From Argopecten irradians (Eukaryota > Mollusca > Bivalvia > Pectinida > Pectinidae), in the NCBI RefSeq assembly GCF_041381155.1, contig NC_091134.1, forward strand, positions 40,569,338 through 40,633,337: a DNA stretch of 64,000 nt. The letters run 5' to 3'. The translations under genes were made by a program, and so were the position numbers. Below are positions 53,401-64,000 of the stretch, in pieces. The stretch's first letter is position 1, and every line of letters starts with the position of its first letter. The notes beneath the pieces are model-generated. The model was not told where the DNA came from, made no database searches, and saw only the letters and a program-made list of their open reading frames with translations.

Positions 53401-56388
53401 AATCCATATGAATGAGATATTATGTTATTGCATTGAATATTTTCAATACACATACAGGTGTTAAAGGGTACAAAGTGAAATATTTCAGTTATTGTGTGTG
53501 TATGTGTTTTTTCCCATGTTTTGACAATCAACTTTGTCATCTCCATAGCTAAAACCATTTTCACAATGAATTTCAAAGACAACTTGTACATATATGTTTT
53601 ATACCTCTATGTATGAAGATACTGTCCTGGGCATTTGCTTGATAAATAGAATAGTGTACAAGAAACTTTACAAAGAATTATTGTCTTTGATTAAACATAC
53701 TTAAGCTATACTTATCATAATTACTTATTTAAACAGGTAAAATGATTTCCTTTCCCAGTATTCTACTTACTCTGTGCTTCATCTGACGGGTTGTCTCTAG
53801 CTTTAGCTAATTCATCAAATTCAACCGACATCGGTATACTTATCTGGAAAATAAAAATGAATCACCACTTCTTAATAAGGTGGAGAGTTTAATAGTTATA
53901 AAAATAACATAAAGTTGTACATGTATTGTTCAGTATTGAAAGTTGTGTGACAAGACAAATGTTCATTGTCTTGTTTTTTGAACAATGAATAAAATAAAAA
54001 TGGTTTTATACATTACATATAGAATTGTTCTAAAGGCTTTATGTGAATATATCTGCTCACAAAATAATTAAAAAGCTCTAAATTGTAAACAAAAGTTAAT
54101 TGTCCATGTTAAACAGTGTGATGTACATAAAAGTGTTATGAACATGCAAATCTGAGGAAGTACATTAATTGTACTACTCTTTTTAGTTTCACTGAAAGCT
54201 TAAAACTTCTAGATATAGCCGATGAAAATGAAACCTTAATTAAGTTATCATTGTACCTCGTTTGGATGTTTCCTGTGAAAGTCTCTTAATCCCTTTAATC
54301 TTGAATAAAATTCAGCAAACTCATTTGGTCCAGATAAAGCCTGTATTTCTTCTTTCCTTAAGCTGATGTGCAAGAAAAAGGGCAGCAAAACATTATTTAA
54401 CTCAATCATAGTCATAATACATTTATTTATATAACAGTCTATTGGAAAATAATGATCCACCTGAAATACACCAACCTCATTATGAGCAATAATTAGAAAT
54501 TTATAATCTCATCATCTCCCAATATAATTAAATGAAATTATATTCAAGATTAATATATATGGGTAAATCAAGATAACAATATATGCCTAATAGAGATGTT
54601 ATACTACATTGTATATATCTATAAGAAACATTTGGCATTAAAAACAAAAATTGGCATTTCCATCAATTTCATTCCAAGTAAAAGTTAGTAAAAAGTATTG
54701 TGACATCAAAAAGCATAATGAAACGGTATAAGATTTAACACTAAATAGGCAAATTCTCTGATTGAAAATAAAACACATTCCAGCCAATTAAAAAGCAATC
54801 AAAGAAAAAGTAAAATACATCGATCTTACCCATCCTTGTCTTCATACAACTCTTTTAGTTCTGTTGTTCCTTCTTGATATCTCTACAATATTAAAAGCGT
54901 TGTATCACAGGACCTTTTTTCAGCCTGATTTGGGGCCGAAATTCGACCCCATTCCCCATGGCAAATCCTCTAATTTTTTCCCAATTCAATCCTTAAATTT
55001 CCCAAAATCAAAGTTTATTGAAGACTATCCATAAACATCGCATGTACTTAGTTGGCTTTAAGGCTTTAAATATTTGTGAATTGGCTTCAGAAAAGTAAAT
55101 AAACTTATACACTGGAAATAAAAAGTCTTATTTATTATGCTTTTTTTATCATTTTTCCCAAATCTTGGCTTTGTCGCACATTTTCCCAAATTCAAAGCCA
55201 CAGGCCCCAGTCCCAAAGGAGTAAGAAAAAGCTCATAATCTTATTTATCAACCCTTTTGTCATGTAGATCGATCTGTATGTCATAATTTTTCAATAATGT
55301 TTATAAATATTCTCTTTAAGTTAGAAAATATGGTATATAAAGGCAATATGTAATGATGTATATATATTGTTACACAACCCGTAAACATTTTATATGTCAT
55401 ATATTCCGGTGACTAGGCCTAGTGTGATGTGCAATCAGATTATCTATTTGATTAAAACCAGATTTTCAGTGACTAGAGTGATGCGTACAATCTGGTTAAA
55501 ACCAGATTTTCAATATACATTTTGTACTTACGCTTTAATAAGCATTATTGAAGATCTGGTTTTAATCACATTGGTACACAGATCACAAGGTAAGGAAATG
55601 AATGTCAAACTTACATCGAGCAAATGCCTCAGTCTGTGATCAGAATTGATTTGTTCTCTGCCCTGCAATCAAAAAATTACAAAGTGTTAAAAATATTATA
55701 GTTTTAAAATGATTTTAATAGTTCATATAAAATATTAATTTTCTAATACTTGTATTCACAATACAGAAATAATGATAAATACTTTATTTTCATGTTGTTT
55801 AAACAATCAAATCATTTTTACCCTGTTTAAATATCTAGAAAAAATATAGAGAGATATAAACATAAAATTACATGTAAAATGCAAAATAATCAGATTACAT
55901 CTAAAGGTGTGTTGTACATATTTAGTTTGAATATATATAGTGCACACCAGATATTGTTAATCGGTTTTGAAATACAATATTCGTGAAAAGGGGGCCAGGT
56001 GATCAAGATCGTGGTAGCATGAATGGGGAAATCAAATGCAAGTTATCCAGCAAGACTAATCTAGAGACATGGTTGGAATCCCTTGGCCAGAAGTGGCTAA
56101 TAAACTGGAATGAATTCCGAATATTGCCTGCTAATTGGGCTACAAGTATCATAAGAATTGAAATACTTAAGCTAGAGTACCACATGTGAATTGTAGCAAA
56201 AATCCTGGCTAGAGTTATAGGAAAGACAGTCTCATGTTTTCAAAACATTCTAGTTCGGCCCATCCATGTCATGTCGTCCCAGGGTAACTTACCGGTTTTG
56301 CAGAGTGAAGCATTTCTTTCGTCATCGCATCGGTGAGTCTTTCTCGCTCTTCATGGTAGCGACGCTGTTGTTCCAATAAAGCCTCCAT
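44427..56388 (-). CDS. SF3A3: Splicing factor 3A subunit 3 (SF3a60), complete
   Basis: Seventeen exons in transcript order: 56388-56293, 55662-55615, 54882-54830, 54362-54257, 53843-53771, 53325-53234, 52324-52242, 49087-49015, 48801-48736, 48424-48356, 47947-47880, 47336-47226, 46552-46318, 46073-45963, 45564-45474, 44996-44941, 44504-44427 (TAG). Every junction keeps frame; the product is 502 aa against 501 in human. The start is the ATG opening [18 protein letters not shown], matching the family; an in-frame ATG lies upstream. Landmarks: [13 protein letters not shown] (exon 4), an acidic stretch before [12 protein letters not shown] (exon 13), a matrin-type zinc finger with C409, C412, H426 and H432, and the conserved end [15 protein letters not shown]3A3 is part of SF3a in the U2 snRNP and is needed for branch-site recognition in the nucleus. 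The intron between exons 7 and 8 contains a Crypton relic on the opposite strand. All expected motifs are intact. Confidence 0.96.
45297..45370 (-). repeat. SINE-like fragment in SF3A3 intron
   Basis: Contains CTGGCAACTGTCCAATTTGA and AGAGGTGGAGAGCATGGGGT. It resembles 52978-53066 in motif order (CTGGCAACTG, then CAGAGGTGGAG). On the minus strand these give a tRNA-like B-box region. Family assignment is tentative. Confidence 0.35.
47581..47830. repeat. Perfect 125-bp tandem duplication in SF3A3 intron
   Basis: The block starting AACCCTACGGAAATAACTAG at 47581 is repeated exactly at 47706 and ends in GGGAAGGAT at 47830. I see no mismatches between copies. That suggests a recent duplication or an assembly artefact. 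It lies between exons 11 and 12 and does not touch a splice site. Confidence 0.93.
49492..51058 (+). pseudogene. Crypton-type tyrosine recombinase (DUF3504-like), frameshifted
   Basis: Two overlapping frames (49492-50583 and 50471-51058) together give one intronless protein of about 500 aa. The first contains an N-terminal SAM-like core-binding region ([15 protein letters not shown]) and [19 protein letters not shown], carrying the first catalytic Arg. The second continues [24 protein letters not shown] and [14 protein letters not shown], then [11 protein letters not shown], and a tail [17 protein letters not shown] typical of this family. A one-base shift near 50500 breaks the frame. Where family members usually read TNHS(L/V)RKT this copy has TNQSLRKT, so the catalytic His is Gln. 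After GHKNV the expected Tyr is absent in frame. These features indicate an inactive copy. A better start may be the internal Met at 49567. Confidence 0.8.
51466..51596. repeat. 131-bp fold-back inverted repeat
   Basis: GTGTTTTTCTAACGAATCAG at 51466 is matched by its reverse complement ending at 51596. The first 26 bases pair perfectly, and the arms continue with mismatches to a loop of a few bases near 51529-51533. It ends exactly where the right 25-bp direct repeat of the Crypton region starts. Confidence 0.9.
52632..52803 (-). repeat. tRNA-derived SINE-like element
   Basis: On the minus strand: GGTGGTGTAGTGGTTAAGCC (A-box-like), then TTGGCTGGGGTTTTATCC (B-box-like), followed by a TGGGTTTTCTCTGGGCACTC and TTTCCTCCA body. 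A tRNA-like head plus a conserved body fits a SINE inside the SF3A3 intron. The particular family is not assigned. Confidence 0.55.
52978..53066 (-). repeat. SINE-like fragment
   Basis: Plus-strand motifs GAGTACCTGGCAACTGCC and AGAGGTGGAGGGTTAGTGG. These are shared with the fragment at 45297 and, in part, with 8985-9043. It is probably a dispersed SINE read on the minus strand. Confidence 0.4.
55420..55575. repeat. Cluster of short direct and inverted repeats
   Basis: TTAAAACCAGATTTTCA occurs at about 55453 and 55496. A palindrome AATCTGGTT-A-AAACCAGATT lies at 55489-55508, and the inverse GATCTGGTTTTAATCACAT at about 55553. It may be a small fold-back element within an SF3A3 intron. Confidence 0.5.
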
Positions 56389-56772
56389 CGTGATGAATGC
56401 TAATCTTTTTTCAATTTCAACTTTTGCACCGGCGACCATAAAGCGATGCGTGTTGATCGTCGTCAAATAAATGTTTTTTGTAATTGGCTTGAAGTCAAGC
56501 GCTCCTATGATCTCATATATAAAGCTAGTTTTTATTTGGAAATATACGAAACTAAAACGTTCTCAAACGAATATTAAAGATGCACTTATGGCTAAATTCT
56601 ATTTTCAATTAAGATACGAAATATAAGTGTTATTTAGTCTCAAAGCAGTTCCAAATCACATAAAATAATTATAAAATCGTTATTCTGTGATAATTTATTT
56701 TAAGAGGTGTATACATTTAATCTGTTTTTAACAAAGGGACAGAATCTAACAAGAGCTGTTGGAGAACAGCAA
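56389..56772 (-). promoter_or_regulatory. Presumed SF3A3 5' UTR and promoter region
   Basis: The 384 bp directly upstream of the SF3A3 start codon. The first part is more GC-rich (near 56389-56460) and in frame with the ORF, then AT-rich. I see no clear TATA box or other defined element; the role is inferred from position only. Confidence 0.3.
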
Positions 56773-57232
56773 AGCTCGCCTATTCAGAAGAAGTTGATGT
56801 TCAAGTATTTACTATTTAAACATGAAAATATGACAAATTAACAGACTCAAAAACCCCCTAAAGGGCCCCAAATTGGCTGTATTATCATGTTCAGCATCCA
56901 TACACATTAGGAAAATAAAATCATAAAAATTTATGATGATTAAAGCTTAAACAATTGACGAAACAGAAACTTGCTCAAAAACTTTAACATGGAAATATTA
57001 CAAATTAACAGACTCAAAAACCCCCTAAAGGGCCCCAAATTGGTTGTATTATCATGTTCAGCATCCATACACATTAGGAAAATAAAATCATAAACATTTA
57101 TGATGATTAAAGCTTAAACAATTGACGAAACAGAAACTTGCTCAAAAACTTTAACGTGAAATGGGACGCCAACGCTGACGCCGACGCCGGGGTGACAACA
57201 TTAGCTCCCCCTATTCTTTGAATAGGCGAGCT
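56773..57232. mobile_element. Inverted-repeat element with two 168-bp internal repeats
   Basis: The left end AGCTCGCCTATTCA (56773) matches the reverse complement of the right end TGAATAGGCGAGCT (57232). Inside, a block starting CAAATTAACAGACTCAAAAA at 56833 is repeated at 57001, an offset of 168 bp. A GC-rich segment GACGCCGACGCCGGGGTGAC near 57178 precedes the right end. There is no coding frame. It resembles non-autonomous repeats common in bivalve genomes (recollection, not a search result). Confidence 0.7.
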
Positions 57233-59001
57233 AAAAATTAAGGTGGAGGTAATTTGTTCTGATATGGACTACCACATGATCATGATGACATATACACTAG
57301 TACTGTATACAGATTATTGCCAACAAGTTTAGTAAAAATCCTTCCAGTAATTTAAGTGGATCGAGTAATTGATTAATTGTTGCCTGAATCCATAATGTAT
57401 ATATATACTCCTCTATGTAAGTTTCATTGTATATAAAAACCTAAATAATAAAGCTCAAAAACAGGGTCAGTTTCATATTCTTTTATTTATATTGCACATT
57501 ATTCACCCTCTATTCCAATTCATATATTTTAAATCATGTGATAACATTCATATGATAATTTACCAAGTTACTAACTCGAAAGTCCGTCATACACAATCTA
57601 CATGGAAATAAGAATCTTCCCCAATACATATCTAATATAAGTACCTAATTACAATTATATGTTCATATTACATTTGCTTGACAAAAATAAGCTGAAAAGA
57701 ACTTCATTACACTGTTTTTTAAAGGTAATTACGGTATAAAATGTGTCTTTCATTTTCAATCGACAACACATATACCAATTACTACCAATTACTTATAAGG
57801 GTATACATAATTCTATAAATGACAAATCAAGAACAAATTAATTATTGGTTTATCATAGACATACAGAATTCGACCAAGCGCCTTAATTTCACTTGAATCA
57901 AATTAAATCAAGACTAAAAATACGAAAACTGTGTATATTTCTTTATCAATTCCTTTTACGAATTGATTTATGACTCACTTTGTGCAATAAATTTATGAAA
58001 GGCTAGCCAAAATTTGGTTCAATAAAGTGTCCCTTATTTGTTCCGAAATTAAGCACTCAGGGTCCAATATGAGAGATACACGTACATGTACCTACTACAT
58101 TGTATCTAAATCTCAGAATTAACATTGCGTATTATGTCTCTACAATTTGACCGAGTATAGCAGGTACATCATTTGGCACCAATTGGCACATTAGAAATGC
58201 TTCAATCATTCCTGTGTTTGCGTATTCTAATACTAGATTATCTCCCCTTAGAATCAAACTTAGGAATCAGATACGTCATAGAGACAAAAATTATCACATC
58301 AAATTTTCATGATGTTTTTAATATTCTAGAGACTGGTGGACGATCTAGTTTATCATCAACATTATACAATTTAAAGGAATAATTAATACATACATGTAAT
58401 TTTTACAAGAATCACAGTCTAAAATGTACATACATGTACATAATTATGTTCCCATAAGAAATACATATTACATAAATAAATTCACTAAAAAATATATTTA
58501 TATTGACATCTTTGTATTCTTACCAAACAATATTATATAACAATTCATAATTCCAGTGAACTATAAGTATTAATAGAGGAATTTATATAAAATTTTGTGA
58601 GAGTGAAAAAAAGGTAATTGAGGTAATTGAATATCTACACATAGAGGCCTTTGGCCTTGATTCATTAATACTTACCAGGTATTTATTTTTCTTAATTATT
58701 TTTATAAAGAATTTTACATGAAGATCTGACAAGACTATGTTGACGAACCAGTATTTGAAGCATCAAGTGTTAACAAAAGTGGAGACAATATTAATGGATA
58801 TGAATCATTTTTCATATAAACTTATAAAGATATGAAGAAACCATGTTGATGTACATTATTGAATCGTATGCAAAAAGTATACTTCTCATTGTTTTTGGAA
58901 AACAGAAAAAATAGATATTTCCCATTCATCTGTTTACAATTGTATTTCAACACCTAAAATCCAATCAAAATGAATAAATGTCCCTTAAAGACCTAACGAG
59001 C
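57233..59001. other. Region between BLOC1S3 and SF3A3
   Basis: About 1.8 kb of AT-rich sequence downstream of the BLOC1S3 stop. It presumably includes its 3' UTR; one AATAAA on the minus strand lies at 58682-58687. No exon is recognised. Confidence 0.4.
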
Positions 59002-61966
59002 CTATGTTGATGGATTTGAGGCCCCGGGTACAGCAATGTTGATGTCGGGTAGAATTTGACAGGTTGTGATAATGTCAATTTTATCCTCCAGGTAAAACAG
59101 GTCATTCGTCAACAACCTCATATTGTGGGAAATATCCTGTAAATCAGAGATCAGAAAGCATTATAAATACCTCTGAACAACAAGCAAGCAGGACACTTTT
59201 TTAAATATGTGTTATAGTACTGCTTTTTAACTTTACAATTAAGATTTACAAACAGAAATTCAACTATCTTAAATAAGTTTTTTTCACTCCATATATTAAA
59301 TATGGAATGTAGGTACAAATAAAACTGTGAATTAACATTTTCAATAACTGAAATAATGCTTACAAGAATGTTGAATGTTATACACATATATTTAAAATTT
59401 TCAACAAAATAGGTAACATCCATTTATATTGTAAAACAACTGTGTTTTTGCTATACTAAACATTCAATGAGAAGAAACATTACCATGACAACACTCTGTG
59501 ACTTGTGGAGTTGCTGTGTAGTGTTATGAAGGTCTTTAGTTGATGTTTGATAAGACTGGTGGACAGCATCCACCATATGGCGTCTCAAAGAAGTATTCCT
59601 CTCTCCTAGAAATGATGAGTAAGTACAGATTCAGATTGGGTTAGTGAATACAGAAACACTTCATTGTGTTGTCATGACAATTTATAGTGATGTATCATTG
59701 GTACCAGATATACCATAATCATGCTTCATTTTATAAAGACATTTATTACGGAAGCGTATTAGGCTCACATAGGAATATATTTTTTCATGATAACAAAAAT
59801 ATTTCATTTGGCGGGCCGCAGCCTCCATATAATTATTTGGTGGCCACCAAATAAAATATTTTCCTATGTGATCCTTATACACTTCTGTAATTTATACATG
59901 ACAAGAAACTAAAATTATATCAACAATATTTAAATTATGGATATACATGTTATGTTTATACAATGTAGCGGAATAGTGATACTTACTTAATTTTCTATGA
60001 AGTAAGCTGAAATATACAAAAGGCATATTGTCATCTCAATATATTATGTTTTTATAAGTCTATCTATATTTTTAAAACATTAATTGTTTTTTTTTCCAAT
60101 ATCAAAAAGCAAGTTAATCTGTAGAACATCTGCCTAATATTCAGATGTCACAGGTTCAATTCCTAGTACAATATGGTACTTCATTTTCTCCTCTCCTGTT
60201 ACAGAATATAAACCAATTAAATACCCCCATAATGTTTCTTCAAGAGCAAAGACTTCGAGAAAAGTCGGGAAGCTAGGAGTAGCAGAATTGGACAAGCTCA
60301 TCATATCAATATGTGGAAGGTTAACTTACGTGTCGTATTTAGGTCTGTACACATCAGTTATTTTCTGTGTCGGGGAGACAGGTGATGACAAGCCATCTCC
60401 AGCTAAGATATCGTCATTGTCTCCTTTACCATTTGTGTCCACTAAAACAAAATATAATATTAACATTTTTAACTACACTTCAATCAAGAATTTGTAATTC
60501 CCAAGCATTTAAAGCATCCCAAATAGAGATACATGTTGAAAATTGGCAACAAATAATCCCTGCAATACTCTAATCTATGACAGCAAAGTCAGAACTTACA
60601 AGAGATCTTATCTAAACATACCGTCTACATATGTACTTCTACTTGTCCTAGATTGTGACCAACTATCATCAGGTTGATCATCCTGTTATTTTGGCGTGCG
60701 TGTGTGCATGAAAAGTAAGGGCACTGTACACTATATATAGTGAGATTTAAAAACAAGGTGGCAGTCTAGTGGAGGATGACCTTTAGCTATGGCTGTACTG
60801 TCTGGTAGATATTCCCAGTCCCTGAATGTTGATGATTCCTTTCTAGTTTTTTCCTTTTCATGTTGGAATTTGCAGCGCTTGGAAGTGTGTACTGATCATG
60901 ATGGCCTGTTCAGGAATCATAATTTTCAACTTGTCATCCCTATATATCCATTTACCATTTTGTACAGCATTCTCAGTCTTGATATTTTCCTTCTTTCCTC
61001 TAAGGTAGTCCAACCAAGGTCTTGTAACCCATATTGATGCGCATCTTTGGATCATCTTTAGTCAGTTTTTGTCGCATGCATATTGTAATTGGTATGATGC
61101 CTAGATGATACATATGCTAGCAAATTAAACTGTTGGTCTAACTTAAAGTGATTTGTAGGTGAATAGTTTCCTTGATAAATCAAGTGTTAATGATTAAAGG
61201 TTGTTTCAGAAATCCAAGTGTGTTGTTTATTATTAATTTCAGTCATGAAAATGAAAAATGTGAAATACTGTCTTGAGCAAATCAAACAATTGTATTTGAT
61301 AACTTTAAATCTAACAATGTATAAGTTGATTGTGAATGGTATTTTTCCTATTTTACCTTTGAGTGGTGGAAGTTGTTGCTGATCTTGTGGAGTTGGGACA
61401 TCTTCAGTTTCATCATCTTCAGACTCTGAAGCTTCTCCAGTCACCACTGTGGCTACCTGCTCAGGTTCTGTTGTTCTCTGTAGTCCACACAGAATAATAA
61501 TCAGGACAAAGATACAGAGATGATATGTACTTTGTATACATGTAGTCAGATTTGCTATAAGTCAAATCTAGCTATATAGCCAGATTTAGCGGTGCTTACT
61601 GGACCTGTTGTATCATCTGTGTATTGCAGCTGTATTATACACGTGCAGTACTAGGTATGGTAAGAAAGTTAATGGTGTGTATCTCACTAAAGAACGAAGA
61701 TGGGTGTTTTCTGGTTAATATATAAACTATCTTTAAGTTGCTACCAAGAGATATAAAAATACTCTGTAATCACACAGTAACATTACGTAACATCTGATAG
61801 AGAAGTGGCACATCGACATGCAAGCCCGTCGGTAAGGTTTTTGACAAAATATGTAAAATAACTTGTGTTAAAATAATTTTAGACAAACATTCACCACTTC
61901 ATTTTCATCTTCGTCCGACTCAGAAGCTTCACCAAGAACAACTGTTTGCACAGTGCTGGGCTCCAT
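59002..61966 (-). CDS. BLOC1S3: Biogenesis of lysosome-related organelles complex 1 subunit 3
   Basis: Simplest model, six exons in transcript order: 61966-61895, 61477-61357, 60441-60330, 60006-59987, 59605-59484, 59136-59002 (TAG). All junctions are in phase, giving about 193 aa against 202 in human. The N-terminus carries two related acidic motifs, VVLGEASESDEDE and VVTGEASESEDDE, matching the duplicated GEA-T/S-E-T/S motifs of human BLOC1S3. The C-terminus has LLTNDLFYLEDKIDIITTCQ followed by ILPDINIAVPG, matching the family's LERLDI...C..LPDI..VPG end. Between them lies a likely helical region (HMVDAVHQSYQTSTKDLHNT). BLOC1S3 is a subunit of BLOC-1, which acts in endosomal sorting toward lysosome-related organelles in the cytosol. 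A possible additional 61-nt exon at 60622-60682 does not fit this frame and is listed separately. Human BLOC1S3 coding sequence is, to my knowledge, in a single exon; here it is split. Confidence 0.85.
60105..60176 (+). repeat. tRNA-like SINE head or decayed tRNA-related sequence
   Basis: A hairpin CATCTG...CAGATG at an anticodon-arm position is followed by a B-box-like CAGGTTCAATTCCTAGTA. The acceptor stem does not pair and the A-box is poor, so it is not a functional tRNA gene. It lies in a BLOC1S3 intron. Confidence 0.35.
60622..60682 (-). other. Possible alternative BLOC1S3 exon, frame conflict
   Basis: Bounded by AATAACAG| and |GTATGTTT on the minus strand. Open in the frame DDQPDDSWSQSRTSRSTYVD, and its 3' phase joins the next exon (60441). 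Its 5' phase does not join 61357: inclusion there gives GGA TGA, a stop. It needs another exon before it, or it is not used. Confidence 0.3.
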
Positions 61967-62389
61967 CGTGACCTCCTACCATGAAAGTGAAACTAGCCAC
62001 TGGCACCGAAACGCTTATTTGTAGCGTCAGATTCAAACACTTAAAAGACTGGATGTAGCGGGTAGACTTGCTCAAGTTTATAAATGATATTATCGTGGAT
62101 TCGCACGTGTAAAGCTTCGTACTCAGCCAAAAGCTTTTATTCGGATTGAGTTAGATTGAGACAGAACATCATTGTCTACATACTAAAATAATGACTTCTC
62201 AACTTACTATAGGCCTAATGGCAAAACATGATTTCTACATTTATTTTCGTGATGAGTTCTTTCTTCTTCTAAATTTGCTTTACAATTGAATAGCATTCGA
62301 GGATAATTGAATTGACTGCTAATTGCTTCTTTAATATCCCTATTTTAAACCCAGCGTTCATTTCTAACTGTCTATTTTCGACTTTTAAA
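61967..62389 (-). promoter_or_regulatory. Presumed BLOC1S3 promoter region
   Basis: Sequence upstream of the BLOC1S3 ATG (context TCACGATGG, good for initiation). No defined promoter element is recognised. It ends at the edge of the LINE relic. Confidence 0.25.
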
Positions 62390-63890
62390 AAAACTGACCA
62401 GTTGTTGGTGTGCTGCTCAACCGTCGCCGGAGTCGTCACAAGCCAGGTCCATCCATCTTCGAGGATTTCAACCCATACGCTGGAACTCTGCTTCTTTCCC
62501 CAACTCTTCCTCATCTTCCTCGTGATACTGAGGGCTCCGAACATCCTTCAGCATGACTGGCTACCTCCACTGGGAAGTTCCATGTCTGACAGCCTTTTCT
62601 TCCGCGTTTGTCTGCCGACTCAGTATACAAAAATGAACTCAGTTGTCTTGATCTTTTCCGCGTATGGGCCAATTAACACCTTATCTCCATGGGCACAGTC
62701 AGTTCCCCCATTACATGTTTCTTCTCGCTAGGAGTCAACAACACTGTGTCTGGCCTTAGTGCGGTCTCCACCACCTCCGAGAAGGCCAACTCCCAGGTCG
62801 ACATGCATCTCCCAGTCTCCTGTACATGTTTGTGTTATTGAGGGTTCGGTTCGTTGGTAATAAGTATATATTGCAGGACACAAAACTAATAATTCAAGTG
62901 GAATTTGATTTTCTCTTGTATTTCTTTCCCACATATCAACATATGTGGCACATTACATAGAAATAAAATGAAAGTTCACTCGTATTGGTAATCCAATATG
63001 TAGACACCGAATTATTTGTCCGTAGATGGCGATCAACCTTATAAAAGTTCCGAATTTGAATAATGTTCACACACACAGTTCACTATCTGGTAATCCAAGA
63101 AATATCCGTAGTGACCGCCATGAAGGTTGGAAATCCAACTGATGTTCATAAATCAGGCATGGGTTTTTATAATAAAATGACCATTGTCCGATAGGTAAAC
63201 CCGGATGTAATCAAGATTAATAGCATAAAGATATTATCACAATTAAACGACTAGACAATCTATCGACAGTTTGATAGAAAATATATCTACTTAAACTTAT
63301 CAATGACACCATCGCCTTAAGGAAGGTTATAAACACTTTGACATGTGAATACTATATGTAATTGTCGGTCACTCCACAAAAATAAGACCACAATGCCTTA
63401 GGGTAGATTTTAAACTTGTCAACACATCTATAGGTAAAATATACAATTATATAACGAGAAGGCCAACTCCCAGGTCGACATGCATCTCCCAGTCTCCTGT
63501 ACATCAAATGATGCCTAGGTCCATCTTTCTAGCGGATTTCATCGGTGTTTGTCCTTCCTTTTGAAACTGGATAAATGTCGGTTATTTCTGTATTTCCTTC
63601 GCCTTCTTCCTCTCTCTTTCCAAGATGTCTGAGCAATCGGGCGTGCTTCCATATGTATCGCGCTTGAGCCAATGTCATTTCACACGAAGAGAGGATGTGC
63701 TCTAGGCTTCCAACCCTGTCACACTGTTGGCCAGTTGGATCTTCCACCAGTCCCCAACGGTGAATATTGCTTGGTGATGGAAGTACATCGTATATATACA
63801 ACTCTCCCAGATGTCAGAACTGGAGCTGCCATGTTGTGTATTTTTATAGCACTGTCCCAACTTTATAGTCCTGTTGGTAAAAAACACTGA
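62390..63890 (-). mobile_element. Non-LTR retrotransposon (LINE) C-terminal relic, interrupted
   Basis: On the minus strand, 63801-63529 encodes LPSPSNIHRWGLVEDPTGQQ followed by a CDRVGSLEHILSSCEMTLAQ region and ARYIWKH. This is the C-terminal zinc-knuckle-like region of a LINE reverse-transcriptase polyprotein. The continuation appears at 62827-62390 in several frames: DWEMHVDL, then a GELTVPME stretch, then WNFPVEV. At least three frame changes and stop codons show it is dead. The two halves are separated by 627 bp of unrelated sequence between identical 50-bp direct repeats. The polymerase domain itself is not seen and would lie right of the window or be missing. Confidence 0.75.
62778..63504. 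repeat. Two identical 50-bp direct repeats flanking a 627-bp insert
   Basis: The word beginning CGAGAAGGCCAACTCCCAGG and ending AGTCTCCTGTACAT occurs at 62778-62827 and 63455-63504 without mismatch. The repeat is part of the LINE coding region; the 627 bp between are not LINE-like and contain no open frame of note. This is the arrangement expected of an insertion with a duplicated target, or of a local duplication. Confidence 0.9.
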
Positions 63891-64000
63891 TGAATCCCTA
63901 ACAATCTCGGGAGATGTTTAACTATTCTTCTTTCAGGTATAACATCAATGACCAAGATAGCCATGGTAGTAATCCTTGTTGGAAAAACATGCCCTGTCAC
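63891..64000. other. Window end
   Basis: Short remainder with no recognised feature; possibly more of the degraded LINE. Confidence 0.3.

Noticed and set aside
60105..60176. Functional tRNA gene
   Set aside because: The acceptor and D arms do not pair properly; only the anticodon-like hairpin and a B-box-like word are present.
60858..61055. Minus-strand 65-codon frame (IWVTRPWLDYLRGKKENIKT)
   Set aside because: It looks protein-like and could be a mobile-element scrap, but I cannot name a family and it has no neighbours of the same kind.

Overview
The window reads as nuclear DNA from an invertebrate animal, most likely a bivalve or other mollusc. It is AT-rich, intron-rich and crowded with minisatellites, short inverted-repeat elements, tRNA-derived SINE-like pieces and a non-LTR retrotransposon relic of a type I associate with bivalves and cnidarians. 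The organism call is inference; the three gene identities rest on protein similarity I recognise in the conceptual translation.

Layout. Positions 1-20,692 hold no coding exon I can support. They contain two copies of a MITE-like family, a 31-bp array, a C-rich tract and three dense arrays between 15.47 and 19.71 kb (30-, 46- and 36-bp units). Positions 20,693-37,807 (+) carry 14 exons of an MPHOSPH8 (MPP8) orthologue: chromodomain, long charged linker, ankyrin repeats and the conserved C-terminal domain. The exon holding the start codon is not seen and is probably left of the window. Its 9.3-kb intron contains a third MITE copy and a 33-bp array with higher-order duplications. Positions 44,427-56,388 (-) carry a complete 17-exon SF3A3 gene (502 aa). 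An inactivated Crypton-type tyrosine recombinase lies on the opposite strand in one of its introns. Positions 59,002-61,966 (-) carry a gene for BLOC-1 subunit 3 (BLOC1S3, about 193 aa, six exons in the simplest model). Positions 62,390-63,890 (-) hold a broken LINE whose C-terminal region is split between two identical 50-bp direct repeats.

The genes are not a pathway cluster. MPP8 is a heterochromatin reader of the HUSH silencing complex, SF3A3 is a U2 snRNP splicing factor and BLOC1S3 is an endosome/lysosome-related organelle factor. MPHOSPH8 and SF3A3 converge, with about 6.6 kb between their stop codons. SF3A3 and BLOC1S3 lie in tandem on the minus strand. Exon borders come from GT/AG sites, reading phase and protein similarity; no transcript data were available. 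The main things worth checking are the dead Crypton with its odd borders, the split LINE, the frame conflict of a possible BLOC1S3 exon and the large array structures.
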